Part shown: positions 13,964 to 21,349 of the stretch, piece by piece | Numbering within the stretch: position 1 is the first letter of the stretch | Layout of the letters: each line of letters starts with the position of its first letter | Source: Bacillota bacterium | GTDB taxonomy: Bacteria; Bacillota; Clostridia; Acetivibrionales; DSM-1351 | NCBI GenBank assembly: GCA_023412275.1 | Contig: JAEYNY010000010.1 | Span: forward strand, 1-21,349 | Length of the DNA: 21,349 nucleotides | Reading direction: 5' to 3' | Made by a program: the position numbers and the translations under genes | Notes under the pieces: generated by a model | Databases searched by the model: none | The model's input: the letters and a program-made list of their open reading frames with translations, nothing else | Told to the model about the DNA's origin: nothing

Positions 13964-14560
13964 ATGGAAACAATAAATGAAAACAACTTGTTGCACAAGG
14001 CACGCAACGGGGACGTAGGGGCATTTGAAGAGCTTACGACCGCATACTATTCAAAAGTATACAGTATTTGCTACAGAATGCTCAATAACACCGAAGATGC
14101 ATATGAACAGGCTCAGGAGACATTTATAAAGGCTTTCAAGTACATAAAAGACTTTAAGGGAAATTGCGCCATATCAACATGGCTTTACAGAATTGCAACC
14201 AATGTATGTCTGGACTTTATTAGAAAAAACAAGAAGAAGAAAGTGATCTCCATAGAGCAAAACACTTTTGAGGATTTACAACTGAAAGACAGTCTCATTT
14301 CAGAAAATCCGGGGCCGGAAAAAGTGGCAGAGACAAATGCACAGAAACAGGCCATTAAAGAAGCCATGGATAAAATGAACGAAAAAAACCGATTGGCTAT
14401 CATACTCCGTGATTTTATGGGACTTAGCTATGAAGAAATATCGGAGACAATGAAAATTCCTGTAGGTACTGTGAAATCAAGAATAAGCAGAGCCAGAAAT
14501 GAACTAAGAGAATTATTATGCAAGGATAAGGAACATTTATTTACCGATTACGTCAAATAA
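13964..14560 (+). CDS. ECF-type RNA polymerase sigma factor
   Basis: A 198-residue group 4 sigma factor with only the two core domains. Region 2 spans about 20-89: FEELTTAYYSKVYSICYRML, then the TEDAYEQAQETFIKAFKYI helix and the -10 reading segment ISTWLYRIATNVCLDFIRK. A basic linker (KKNKKKK) and acidic spacer lead to region 4 at about 128-186, with RDFMGLSYEEISETMKIPVGTVKSRISRARNELR as the -35-binding helix-turn-helix. It redirects RNA polymerase to a small regulon when released by the downstream anti-sigma factor. The anti-sigma gene starts 20 bases later with a strong ribosome site. The sigma ribosome site (AAGGAT, 13951-13956) partly pairs with AGATC (13934-13938), which could limit translation. 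Confidence 0.93.
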   Translation: METINENNLLHKARNGDVGAFEELTTAYYSKVYSICYRMLNNTEDAYEQAQETFIKAFKYIKDFKGNCAISTWLYRIATNVCLDFIRKNKKKKVISIEQNTFEDLQLKDSLISENPGPEKVAETNAQKQAIKEAMDKMNEKNRLAIILRDFMGLSYEEISETMKIPVGTVKSRISRARNELRELLCKDKEHLFTDYVK

Positions 14561-14580
14561 ATTGAAAGGAGGGAATTGAA

Positions 14581-15702
14581 ATGGATTTTTGCAAGGAATC
14601 AGATTACTATGTATCTTTATATATTGATGATATGCTGGAAGAGGCAATAAAAACAGACTTTGAAAAGCACATAAATGAGTGTAGTAAATGTTCACATAAG
14701 GTCAAGGAAGCTTTAGCTTTGGCAGAGTTGTGCAGAGAAAGCGGCGATATAATTTTGCCACAGAATTTTTCGTCTTCCCTCCATAACAGGTTGGTAGAAG
14801 TTGCGGAAGATCAAAAAGTAAATAAAGGAAAGTTATTTATATATAATAAAAAGTTAATTGCGGGGTTGTCAACGGCTGCTGTACTGGTAATATGTCTAGT
14901 GGCATACAACCTGCTTCCACATACAGATTTAAACCGGCAGGCTGCCGGGATTTCTACAGGTATAACTGCTTCTAATTCTGCTGAGGCTAGTACAGGGGAT
15001 TCTGCAATTTCCACACAGGAATCTGTACAGAACTTTAGCACCAAAGAGAGCAATAATAATGAAAGTCAACCATCAGCTGACAACGGCAGGAGTACAGTGA
15101 AAGATTACCCGAAAAAAAGAGTTACTGAAGAAAAAGGTGAAAACAAAGCTGTATTGAAGTCAAGTCAAAGTACAAAAAAAACGGATGGCGAACTAAAAGA
15201 TAAAACAGAGTCAGTATACAAAACAAAAATTGCTGAAGATACTGTTTCCGTGCAGTATTTTTCAAATACAGCGGAAGTGACCTTAAATTCGGAAACGCAG
15301 GATAAAGAAAACGAAGATGAAGCCTTAAAGGGATTAATGTCAGAGTTGGGAGGCAAAGAGCTCACTGTCGACGACGATACTGTATTTATTATGGCTCAAA
15401 ATAATTATGTTGATTATGTCATTCCATTGGACTCATTTACAAAAATTGAGCAGTTGGCTAATGATAAATATAATCTGGACATTAGCATAAAGCTACCTGT
15501 TACAAAAGAAAATATTACAGAGCAATATAATGAACTTCAAAAGCAGAGGGATGAATTGACCCAAAAAATTGATAATATGGAAATAGAAGGTGAAAATACA
15601 TTAACTCTGGAAAAAGAAAGAAATGATTTATCGCAAAAGATGGATGAGATTGTAAAGAATAGTGGTATGATAACGGTAAGAATATTTTTTGCAGATAAAT
15701 AA
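14581..15702 (+). CDS. Membrane anti-sigma factor with zinc-finger domain
   Basis: A 373-residue partner of the preceding sigma factor. The N-terminal cytoplasmic domain holds the ZAS motif Hx3Cx2C (His30, Cys34, Cys37), which clamps ECF sigma factors. A single membrane helix spans about 91-111. The outer part begins with a Ser/Thr/Asn/Lys-rich low-complexity linker (about 117-225). It then forms a folded domain (226-310, with VSVQYFSNTAEVTL and a VDYVIPLDSFTKIEQL segment) and ends in a coiled coil (about 312-360) and a short beta strand. The large outer region is unusual against typical 150-250-residue anti-sigma factors and may sense the wall or a ligand. Ribosome site AAAGGAGGG precedes ATG 14581. 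polA starts 15 bases after the stop. Confidence 0.88.
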   Translation: MDFCKESDYYVSLYIDDMLEEAIKTDFEKHINECSKCSHKVKEALALAELCRESGDIILPQNFSSSLHNRLVEVAEDQKVNKGKLFIYNKKLIAGLSTAAVLVICLVAYNLLPHTDLNRQAAGISTGITASNSAEASTGDSAISTQESVQNFSTKESNNNESQPSADNGRSTVKDYPKKRVTEEKGENKAVLKSSQSTKKTDGELKDKTESVYKTKIAEDTVSVQYFSNTAEVTLNSETQDKENEDEALKGLMSELGGKELTVDDDTVFIMAQNNYVDYVIPLDSFTKIEQLANDKYNLDISIKLPVTKENITEQYNELQKQRDELTQKIDNMEIEGENTLTLEKERNDLSQKMDEIVKNSGMITVRIFFADK

Positions 15703-15717
15703 TTAGCGGAGGCACAA

Positions 15718-18408
15718 ATGAATTCGGAAGACAAAATATTAGTTGTAGACGGTAACAGTATACTTAACAGAGCTTTTTACGGACTAAGCAGAGCAGCCAT
15801 GCTTACAACGTCCGAGGGATTATATACAAATGCAGTTTTTGGTTTCATAAATATACTTTCGAAATATCTTCAGGATGAAAATCCAAAGTATGTTTGCGTA
15901 GCCTTTGACCTAAAAGCCCCTACCTTCAGGCATAAAGAGTATGATCAATACAAGGCCCAAAGAAAGGGAATGCCAAATGAGTTGGCAGTTCAGGTTCCCA
16001 TCATAAAACAGGTTTTGGATGCTATGAACATTGCAAGGGTCGAAGTGGAAGGATTTGAAGCTGACGATATACTGGGAACGGTTTCTTTGTATGCTGAAAA
16101 TCAGGGAATGGAAACGATACTATTAACAGGAGATAGGGATTCATTACAACTGGCATCTAGTCATACAAGAATAAAACTTCCTGTAACAAGGGGAAATAAA
16201 ACGGAAACAGACCAGTACGATTATGAAAAAGTCATAGAGAAATACGGTGTAACACCGGGCCAGCTTATAGACGTAAAAGGCCTTATGGGAGATACCTCAG
16301 ACAACATTCCCGGAGTGCCCGGTATAGGTGAAAAAACTGCACTTGATCTGATAAAGAAGTTTAACTCTTTAGAAGAATTATATGAAAATATAGATAAAGT
16401 TGAGAAGAAGGGTGTCCGTGAAAAACTGGAGAATAATAAAGAGCTTGCTTTTATGTGTAAAAGACTGGCTACTATATACAGAAAAGTTCCCGGTATGGAG
16501 AACCTAAGTAGTTTTGCAAGGACAGAAATTGACAAAGAAGCATTATATAGTATCTTTAAAAGGCTGGAATTTAAGACCCTTATAGAGAAGTTTGGTCTGG
16601 AAAATACTCCTTTTGTAGAAGCAACTGAAGCTTTAAAAATTGAACATGTAGATGTTGATTCCATTAGTGAATTACAATCATATGTAAATGTAATCAAGCT
16701 TAGCCGAAGGGTAGCGTTTTATTATCACGTTGATCCTTCAGGCAGCTATCTGGATAATCTTTGTATTTTTGCCTGTAATGAGGAATATGCTCCTGCAAAT
16801 ATCATTTTCTCAGAAAAATTAACCTGTGAAACGGCGGTTAATGAACTTCGCGAAATATTTGAGAGCAAGGATATAGAAAAATACGGACATGATTTAAAAA
16901 ATTTATACAAGTATCTCAAATCTCAAGAAATAGAGCTTGAAAATGTAGTATTTGATACTTTTATAGCAGCGTATATACTTGAACCTACCAGAAGCACTTA
17001 CACAATTTCTGAGCTGTCTGAAGATAAACTAAAACAAAGTATAACCCCAGTTGAAGTTTTGTATGATAAACATGGCAAAAGACTTGAACAGGGACAGGAT
17101 GTAAGTTCATCTGAGGTTTGTGCTGCTGCGGTAAATGCCATATTTGGACTAACGCAGAAGCTGAGGCCTATAATAAGGGATAACGGGCAGGATGAACTTT
17201 ACTATAAGATAGAACTACCTCTTGTTGAGGTACTGGCTGATATGGAGCTAAGGGGTTTCAAAGTTGACGTTGAAGGCCTGAAAGCATATTCGAAGGAAAT
17301 GGATTCAAGACTTGTTATACTTGAGAATGAAATATACATGCAGGCAGGAGAGACCTTTAATATTAATTCTCCAAAACAGCTGGGTGTAATACTCTTTGAA
17401 AAACTGGGACTACCTGTTGGAAAGAAAACCAAAACCGGATATTCAACAAATGCAGAAGTACTGGAACAGCTTGCATACAAGCATGAGATAGTGGAAAGAA
17501 TTCTTGAATACAGACAGCTGATGAAACTCAAGTCAACATATGCTGATGGACTTTTGTCTGTATTAGAGCAGGATGGCAAAATTCATTCGAACTTTAACCA
17601 GACAGTGACGGCAACCGGAAGAATAAGCAGTACGGAGCCTAATTTACAAAATATACCTGTTAAATTGGAAATGGGAAGAAAAATACGAAAGGTATTTATT
17701 CCAACCAATGCGGATTATTTACTACTTGATGCCGATTATTCACAGATAGAACTAAGGGTACTTGCACATATAACAGATGATCCTAACATGATAGAAGCCT
17801 TCTTAAAAAACGAGGACATTCATACTACTACTGCTTCAAAGGTATTTGGAATACCTCCCGAAGAGGTATCATCCATAATGAGGTCAAGGGCTAAAGCCGT
17901 TAACTTTGGAATAGTTTACGGTATTGGTGATTTTAGTCTTTCAAAAGACATTGGGGTAACGAAAAAGGAAGCTAGAAAGTATATAGATGACTATCTTGAC
18001 AAGTATTCCAAAGTAAAGGAGTACATGAGTGATACTGTTGAAAAAGGTAAAGAATTTGGGTTTGTGACAACACTTTACAATAGAAGAAGGTATCTTCCGG
18101 AGCTTAAATCAAGTAATTTTAATATGCGTTCCTTTGGAGAGCGTGTCGCAATGAATACTCCTATTCAGGGAAGTGCGGCAGATATTATCAAAATATCAAT
18201 GGTAAAGGTTTATAATGAACTGAAAAAGAGAAAGCTCAAGTCAAAACTTATTCTTCAGGTTCACGATGAATTGATTGTGGAAACAAAAAAATCTGAATTG
18301 GAAGAGGTATCAAAATTGTTAAAGGATTGTATGGAAAATGCCGTACAATTAAAAGTACCTTTAACAGTAGATGTAAAACATGGAGATAGTTGGTATGAAA
18401 CAAAATAG
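15718..18408 (+). CDS. polA: DNA polymerase I
   Basis: An 896-residue polymerase for repair and Okazaki-fragment processing. The 5'-3' exonuclease/FEN domain (1 to about 295) shows VVDGNSILNRAFYG, the AFDLKAPTFRH and FEADDILGT metal sites, TGDRD and GLMGDTSDNIPGVPGIGEKTA. The middle domain (about 310-500) is a degenerate 3'-5' exonuclease: where DxE should stand it reads VAFYYHVDP, so proofreading is predicted absent, as in many Firmicutes. The polymerase domain has TATGRISSTEPNLQNIP (631-647), motif A DADYSQIELR (671-680), motif B with Lys726 and Tyr734, and motif C QVHDE (847-851). The start has GCGGAGG upstream. It lies in a tight row with the sigma/anti-sigma genes and with coaE, which overlaps its end. 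Confidence 0.97.
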   Translation: MNSEDKILVVDGNSILNRAFYGLSRAAMLTTSEGLYTNAVFGFINILSKYLQDENPKYVCVAFDLKAPTFRHKEYDQYKAQRKGMPNELAVQVPIIKQVLDAMNIARVEVEGFEADDILGTVSLYAENQGMETILLTGDRDSLQLASSHTRIKLPVTRGNKTETDQYDYEKVIEKYGVTPGQLIDVKGLMGDTSDNIPGVPGIGEKTALDLIKKFNSLEELYENIDKVEKKGVREKLENNKELAFMCKRLATIYRKVPGMENLSSFARTEIDKEALYSIFKRLEFKTLIEKFGLENTPFVEATEALKIEHVDVDSISELQSYVNVIKLSRRVAFYYHVDPSGSYLDNLCIFACNEEYAPANIIFSEKLTCETAVNELREIFESKDIEKYGHDLKNLYKYLKSQEIELENVVFDTFIAAYILEPTRSTYTISELSEDKLKQSITPVEVLYDKHGKRLEQGQDVSSSEVCAAAVNAIFGLTQKLRPIIRDNGQDELYYKIELPLVEVLADMELRGFKVDVEGLKAYSKEMDSRLVILENEIYMQAGETFNINSPKQLGVILFEKLGLPVGKKTKTGYSTNAEVLEQLAYKHEIVERILEYRQLMKLKSTYADGLLSVLEQDGKIHSNFNQTVTATGRISSTEPNLQNIPVKLEMGRKIRKVFIPTNADYLLLDADYSQIELRVLAHITDDPNMIEAFLKNEDIHTTTASKVFGIPPEEVSSIMRSRAKAVNFGIVYGIGDFSLSKDIGVTKKEARKYIDDYLDKYSKVKEYMSDTVEKGKEFGFVTTLYNRRRYLPELKSSNFNMRSFGERVAMNTPIQGSAADIIKISMVKVYNELKKRKLKSKLILQVHDELIVETKKSELEEVSKLLKDCMENAVQLKVPLTVDVKHGDSWYETK

Positions 18409-19006
18409 AAAATCAATTATTTTAGGGGTAACAGGCGGAATAGGAAGTGGGAAAAGTACAGTAAGCAGTATTCTCAAAGAACTTGGCGCTGTTGTAATTG
18501 ATGCAGATGTGATAAGCAGAGAGGTCGTAGAGCCCGGGAAAAGGGCCTTAGAGGAGTTGACACTGGAGTTCGGTAAGGATATACTTGATGATTGGGGACA
18601 ACTTAAACGCAAGGAACTGGCGGCTCAAGTGTTTAATGATGAAAATAAACTCAGGATATTAAACAGTATTGTGCATAAATATGTTGCCCAAAAAATAAAA
18701 GAAAATGTGGAAGAACAGCTACTTAAACAGACAAAAGTTATTGTTATTGATGCACCTATTCCAATTAAAAACGGCTTTCTTGATTTGTGTGACGAGGTTT
18801 GGACGGTTTTTGCGCTAAGGGAGATAAGGGTGGAAAGAATAATGAAGAGAAACGGTATGACCTATGAGGAAGCTGTTTCAAGAATTGAATCCCAGATTCC
18901 CGATAAGGAGTATTTAAGTATCGCAAATAAAGTTATCAATAATAATGATGATGTGACGATTCTTAGACAGGATGTGGAAAGTCAGTTTGCAAGGCTGTTA
19001 AGGTGA
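18395..19006 (+). CDS. coaE: Dephospho-CoA kinase
   Basis: A 203-residue P-loop kinase that phosphorylates the ribose 3'-OH of dephospho-CoA, the last step of coenzyme A synthesis. The Walker A motif GGIGSGKS is at 14-21. VIDADVISREVVEPG (about 37-51) holds the conserved Asp of the substrate site. The CoA-binding lid region with IVHKYV and VIDAPI, and the terminal basic QFARLLR, are also present. I choose ATG 18395 because GGAGAT (18381-18386) lies 8 bases upstream; the ATG at 18380 would add five residues without a ribosome site. The gene overlaps polA by 14 bases, which indicates translational coupling. polA-coaE linkage is common in Firmicutes. Confidence 0.95.
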   Translation: MKQNRKSIILGVTGGIGSGKSTVSSILKELGAVVIDADVISREVVEPGKRALEELTLEFGKDILDDWGQLKRKELAAQVFNDENKLRILNSIVHKYVAQKIKENVEEQLLKQTKVIVIDAPIPIKNGFLDLCDEVWTVFALREIRVERIMKRNGMTYEEAVSRIESQIPDKEYLSIANKVINNNDDVTILRQDVESQFARLLR

Positions 19007-19590
19007 TTTCTTTGAGGAAAAAGAAAAAAAACGGTGTAAAAATAATAGGTGTGTTAATCATACTGGTTATAATAGCATCAGTAGGGACATTTGCTTCAAG
19101 GTATGTTTTAGAGTATTTATATCCTTTGGAATACACGGAGTATGTTGAGAAGTATGCCCGGCAATATAAGCTGGATAACTATATGGTTTATGCTGTTATA
19201 AAAGCAGAAAGCGGATTTAATTCCCAGGCTGTTTCTCCCAGAGAAGCAAAGGGCCTTATGCAGATAATGGATAGTACAGGGGAATGGGCTGCTAAAAAGG
19301 CAGGAATTAATGAGTTTGAAAAAAGTATGCTCCTTGAACCGGAAACGAACATAAAAATTGGTTGCTGGTATCTGTCAAATTTGTTAAAGCAGTTTGACAA
19401 TGACACTGTGGTAGCACTGGCCGCTTACAACGCAGGCAGCGGTAATGTATCTAAGTGGTTGAAGGATCCTGAAAAAAGTCGTGACGGAAAGAGTCTTAGT
19501 ATTATACCATTTGAAGAAACAGAAAATTATGTTTCAAGAATACAAAAATACTATAAAATGTATAAAAAGCTTTACGATGATGACAAATAG
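19003..19590 (+). CDS. Membrane-anchored lytic transglycosylase (SLT domain)
   Basis: A protein of up to 195 residues. A lysine-rich N-terminus (KKKKNG) and one membrane helix (about 12-32) anchor it with the domain outside. The SLT domain follows: catalytic Glu69 in IKAESGFNSQAVSPREAKGLMQI, then the EPETNIKIGCWYLSNLL block, LAAYNAGSGNVSKW, and YVSRIQKYYKMY at the end. It cleaves peptidoglycan glycan strands, making anhydro ends. GTG 19003 overlaps the coaE stop codon. TTG 19012 may be the better start, because AAGGTGAT (19000-19007) is a very good ribosome site for it, giving 192 residues. It is last but one in the polA row. Its wall target fits regulation by an envelope-type sigma factor. 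Confidence 0.92.
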   Translation: MISLRKKKKNGVKIIGVLIILVIIASVGTFASRYVLEYLYPLEYTEYVEKYARQYKLDNYMVYAVIKAESGFNSQAVSPREAKGLMQIMDSTGEWAAKKAGINEFEKSMLLEPETNIKIGCWYLSNLLKQFDNDTVVALAAYNAGSGNVSKWLKDPEKSRDGKSLSIIPFEETENYVSRIQKYYKMYKKLYDDDK

Positions 19591-19647
19591 TGATATTTTT
19601 ATAGTGTAAGGAAAAATGTAGTATCTGATTAGGAGGGTGCAAGCCAT

Positions 19648-19995
19648 ATGAATTCACTTCTATTTGAGAGAGATTTGCTATATCCTACACAAAATATTAT
19701 TGATCCAGGAATACTTCATGTAAAGCTGTTAAGTCCTACAAATTCCAGGATACCTGTTATCATTGAGTCAAAGTCAATTCATTCGGCAATTGATAATATC
19801 AAAACTATAATTGATATTTTGCAGAAGGAGATATTCGACAGAATAAACATAAAAATATTTGAAAACACCTTAGTATACCTGAAACTAAATGAATTGGATA
19901 AGCTTAATTGCAGTGGTGTCGAATGTATGCAGGTTATTACTAATGGGGATGACGATATTACTTATAAACCTGCCGACTTGGAATACATAGTATAG
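19648..19995 (+). CDS. Hypothetical protein, 115 residues
   Basis: I do not recognise this protein. It is translated from ATG 19648 with GGAGGG a few bases upstream, and it is followed by a terminator at 20014, so it is probably real and ends the polA row. It has no signal peptide or membrane segment. The pattern suggests a small alpha/beta fold: a strand near 22-28 (LHVKLL), one near 34-40 (IPVIIES), an amphipathic helix at about 44-66 (IHSAIDNIKTIIDILQKEIF), then strands at 68-79 and 92-97, with an acidic GDDD turn near 99-103. It holds two cysteines. The 57-base gap from the transglycosylase allows co-transcription. A regulatory or binding role is possible but not shown. Confidence 0.75.
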   Translation: MNSLLFERDLLYPTQNIIDPGILHVKLLSPTNSRIPVIIESKSIHSAIDNIKTIIDILQKEIFDRINIKIFENTLVYLKLNELDKLNCSGVECMQVITNGDDDITYKPADLEYIV

Positions 19996-20013
19996 ATAAT
20001 ATAAAAAACAAAT

Positions 20014-20054
20014 AAAAAGGAAAGCTCTGATTTAAACAGTAGCTTTCCTTTTTT
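20014..20054 (+). terminator. Terminator between the polA row and aroF
   Basis: AAAAAGGAAAGCT (20014-20026) pairs with AGCTTTCCTTTTT (20041-20053). A short inner CTG/CAG pair sits in the loop and a T run follows. The A-rich left side would make it work for the convergent aroF as well. Confidence 0.88.
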
Positions 20055-20062
20055 GGTATGGA

Positions 20063-21076
20063 TTAAATGGTTCTTTGTACTGCCTGAGCTACTAATCTTA
20101 ATTCATCCATAAGGCTTTTGAATCTCTCTGGCCTTAGCGATTGGGGGCCATCACACAATGCGCATGGAGGATTTGGATGAACTTCAATTATAAGTCCGTC
20201 TGCACCGGTAGCTATTGCTCCCTTTGCTAGTGCAGGGACATATTTCCAATTACCTGTGGCATGACTCGGGTCCACAACAACCGGAAGATGGGAAACATCT
20301 TTTATAGCAGGGATTGCACTTAAATCAAGGGTATTTCTTGTTGCTGTTTCAAAAGTACGTATACCTCTTTCACAAAGAATAACTTCATGATTTCCTTCTG
20401 CAATTATATATTCTGCAGCCATAAGCCATTCTTCAATAGTGGCAGATAACCCTCTTTTTAAAAGTACAGGCTTACGGGTCATTCCAACCTCACTTAATAA
20501 CCTGAAATTCTGCATATTCCTTGCACCTATCTGGAAGATATCTGTATATTTATTAACAAGCTCTACATCTCTGGTATCCACAACCTCAGTAACCATTTTC
20601 AGACCTGTGGCTTCACGGCCGGCAACCATAATTTTAAGACCATCCTCTTCAAGTCCTTGGAAGGCATAAGGAGAACTTCTTGGCTTGAAAGCACCACCTC
20701 TAAGGATTTTAGCACCGCTATTTTTTACACTTATTGCAGTATCAACAAAATCCTTTTCATCTTCTATGGCACACGGCCCAGCCATAACAACAATCTCTTC
20801 ACCGCCTATTTTAACACCACCGATGTCTATAACTGTTGGCGCATGCTGAAGTTCATTGCCTGCAAGTTTATACGGTTTCATTATAGGAACGAGCGTTTCT
20901 ACACCTTGCATCTGGGATATAGCGTGAACATTAAGAAGCCTTTTATCACCGATTGCTCCGATTACCGTTTTTATATCTCCGTGAATGGGATGGGTTTTAA
21001 AACCCAGATCAAGCAGCCTGCTTTCAACGTTTTCAATATCCTTTACCGTCGCACTTTGCTTCATTACAATAATCAT
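20063..21076 (-). CDS. aroF: 3-deoxy-7-phosphoheptulonate (DAHP) synthase, type I-beta with N-terminal regulatory domain
   Basis: A 337-residue enzyme that joins phosphoenolpyruvate and erythrose 4-phosphate, the first step of the shikimate pathway. An N-terminal ferredoxin-like/ACT-like domain spans about 1-70 (MIIVMKQSATVKDIENVESRL). The TIM barrel follows with MAGPCAIE, ILRGGAFKPRSSPYAFQG, VTEVVD, IGARNMQNF, PVLLKRG, CERGIRTFE, VVDPSHATG and the metal-ligand GLIIEVHPNPP. The size and the N-terminal domain match the Thermotoga-type enzyme, which is inhibited by tyrosine and phenylalanine, so feedback by these is inferred. Ribosome site GGAGGG lies 7 bases before the ATG. A T-box leader upstream adds transcriptional control by an uncharged tRNA. 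Confidence 0.96.
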   Translation of the reverse strand: MIIVMKQSATVKDIENVESRLLDLGFKTHPIHGDIKTVIGAIGDKRLLNVHAISQMQGVETLVPIMKPYKLAGNELQHAPTVIDIGGVKIGGEEIVVMAGPCAIEDEKDFVDTAISVKNSGAKILRGGAFKPRSSPYAFQGLEEDGLKIMVAGREATGLKMVTEVVDTRDVELVNKYTDIFQIGARNMQNFRLLSEVGMTRKPVLLKRGLSATIEEWLMAAEYIIAEGNHEVILCERGIRTFETATRNTLDLSAIPAIKDVSHLPVVVDPSHATGNWKYVPALAKGAIATGADGLIIEVHPNPPCALCDGPQSLRPERFKSLMDELRLVAQAVQRTI

Positions 21077-21156
21077 AACTTAACCCTCCACAAAATTATT
21101 TTTTAATACAAATGTCTCAAGTAAACTAGTTAGCATTTCGGGTTTTTAGTAAATAA

Positions 21157-21192
21157 AAAAGCCCTCATCCCTATAAACAAGGGACGAAGACT
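21157..21192 (-). terminator. Regulated T-box terminator before aroF
   Basis: On the minus strand, GTCTTCGTCCCT (21191-21180) pairs with AGGGATGAGGGC (21172-21161), with several G-U pairs, and is followed by TTTTTT. It is exclusive with the antiterminator. Confidence 0.85.
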
Positions 21193-21349
21193 TATAGCCT
21201 ACGCGGTACCACCCAAATTGGTAAAAACCCACTTAATCATGTACGGGAAAAACAAATGAAGTTTCCGATACACTTCTTCCTGTAACGGGAAAGACCCGGT
21301 ATGACCTACATAAAAGGTTCAGCCAACTGTTCATGGGAGAACTTCAAAA
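21157..21349 (-). promoter_or_regulatory. T-box leader of aroF, 5' part outside window
   Basis: On the minus strand, the T-box GGGTGGTACCGCG lies at 21214-21202. Upstream are a Stem III-like hairpin (GAAGT...ACTTC), the Stem IIA/B element CCGGG...CCCGTTA (similar to the tyrS leader) and a Stem II hairpin TGAACCT/AGGTCA. Near the window edge the specifier-loop pattern GAA-G-TTC (codon at 21341-21339) suggests a phenylalanine specifier. However, the next base is T rather than the usual A, and the 5' half of Stem I is not in view. Class is sure, amino acid is not. Confidence 0.82.

Noticed and set aside
16681..17100. Loss of proofreading residues in the DNA polymerase I middle domain as a novelty
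   Set aside because: Degenerate 3'-5' exonuclease domains are common in Firmicute and thermophile Pol I; reported only in the gene entry.
20657..21106. 149-codon plus-strand frame opposite aroF
   Set aside because: It is antisense to a strongly conserved enzyme, with no ribosome site and no family-like pattern; a shadow frame.
1..21349. CRISPR arrays, transposases, phage genes, rRNA
   Set aside because: No regularly spaced repeats, no transposase or integrase motifs and no rRNA-like segments were seen on either strand.

Overview
The window looks like a chromosomal segment of a low-GC, spore-forming, anaerobic Firmicute of the clostridial type, probably near the cellulolytic Ruminiclostridium group. 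Grounds for this are AT-rich DNA, strong GGAGG-type ribosome sites, two T-box leaders, a CotF-type spore coat pair, a DUF421/DUF4363 pair, and a DNA polymerase I without proofreading residues. The genus is a guess from gene style. I see no phage, insertion sequence, plasmid or CRISPR signature. Most of the window is ordinary core and household genes, and I do not see a large new system.

Layout. 1-392: end of a YqeY gene with a perfect palindromic terminator. 495-2678: a promoter and a likely operon of a CYTH triphosphatase-like protein, an unusual in-frame fusion of a YkgJ-type cysteine-cluster domain to a DJ-1/PfpI domain, and an SDR reductase. 2715-5031: a promoter overlapped by a dyad, a DUF975-like membrane protein and an MFS permease. 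5068-5217: a complete tRNA-Val(GAC) unit with promoter and terminator. 5291-6298: a CaCA-type cation antiporter, convergent with a DUF421-DUF4363 operon (7385-6301).

7579-12000: potassium uptake and tyrosine charging. Two single-RCK TrkA proteins follow a leader hairpin. Then comes tyrS behind a T-box with a TAC specifier, and a TrkH/KtrB-type channel on the other strand. tyrS and trkH share one bidirectional terminator. 12215-12738: two small spore coat genes and a terminator.

12738-13820: a scar-like junction. A murA copy stops after about 116 recognisable residues and runs tail-to-tail into an orphan response-regulator receiver, whose last codons lie antisense to the murA fragment. 13868-19995: a co-directional cluster of ECF sigma factor, zinc-finger anti-sigma factor, polA, coaE, a membrane-anchored lytic transglycosylase and an unrecognised 115-residue protein. 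20014-21349: a terminator, then aroF (DAHP synthase with an N-terminal regulatory domain) on the minus strand, behind a T-box leader that runs off the window.

Functional links. tyrS and aroF tie both ends of aromatic amino acid use to uncharged tRNA. The trk genes form one potassium uptake module. The sigma/anti-sigma pair probably co-transcribes with polA, coaE and the transglycosylase. The items most worth a second look are the YkgJ::DJ-1 fusion, the murA/receiver junction and the sigma-anti-sigma-polA linkage.
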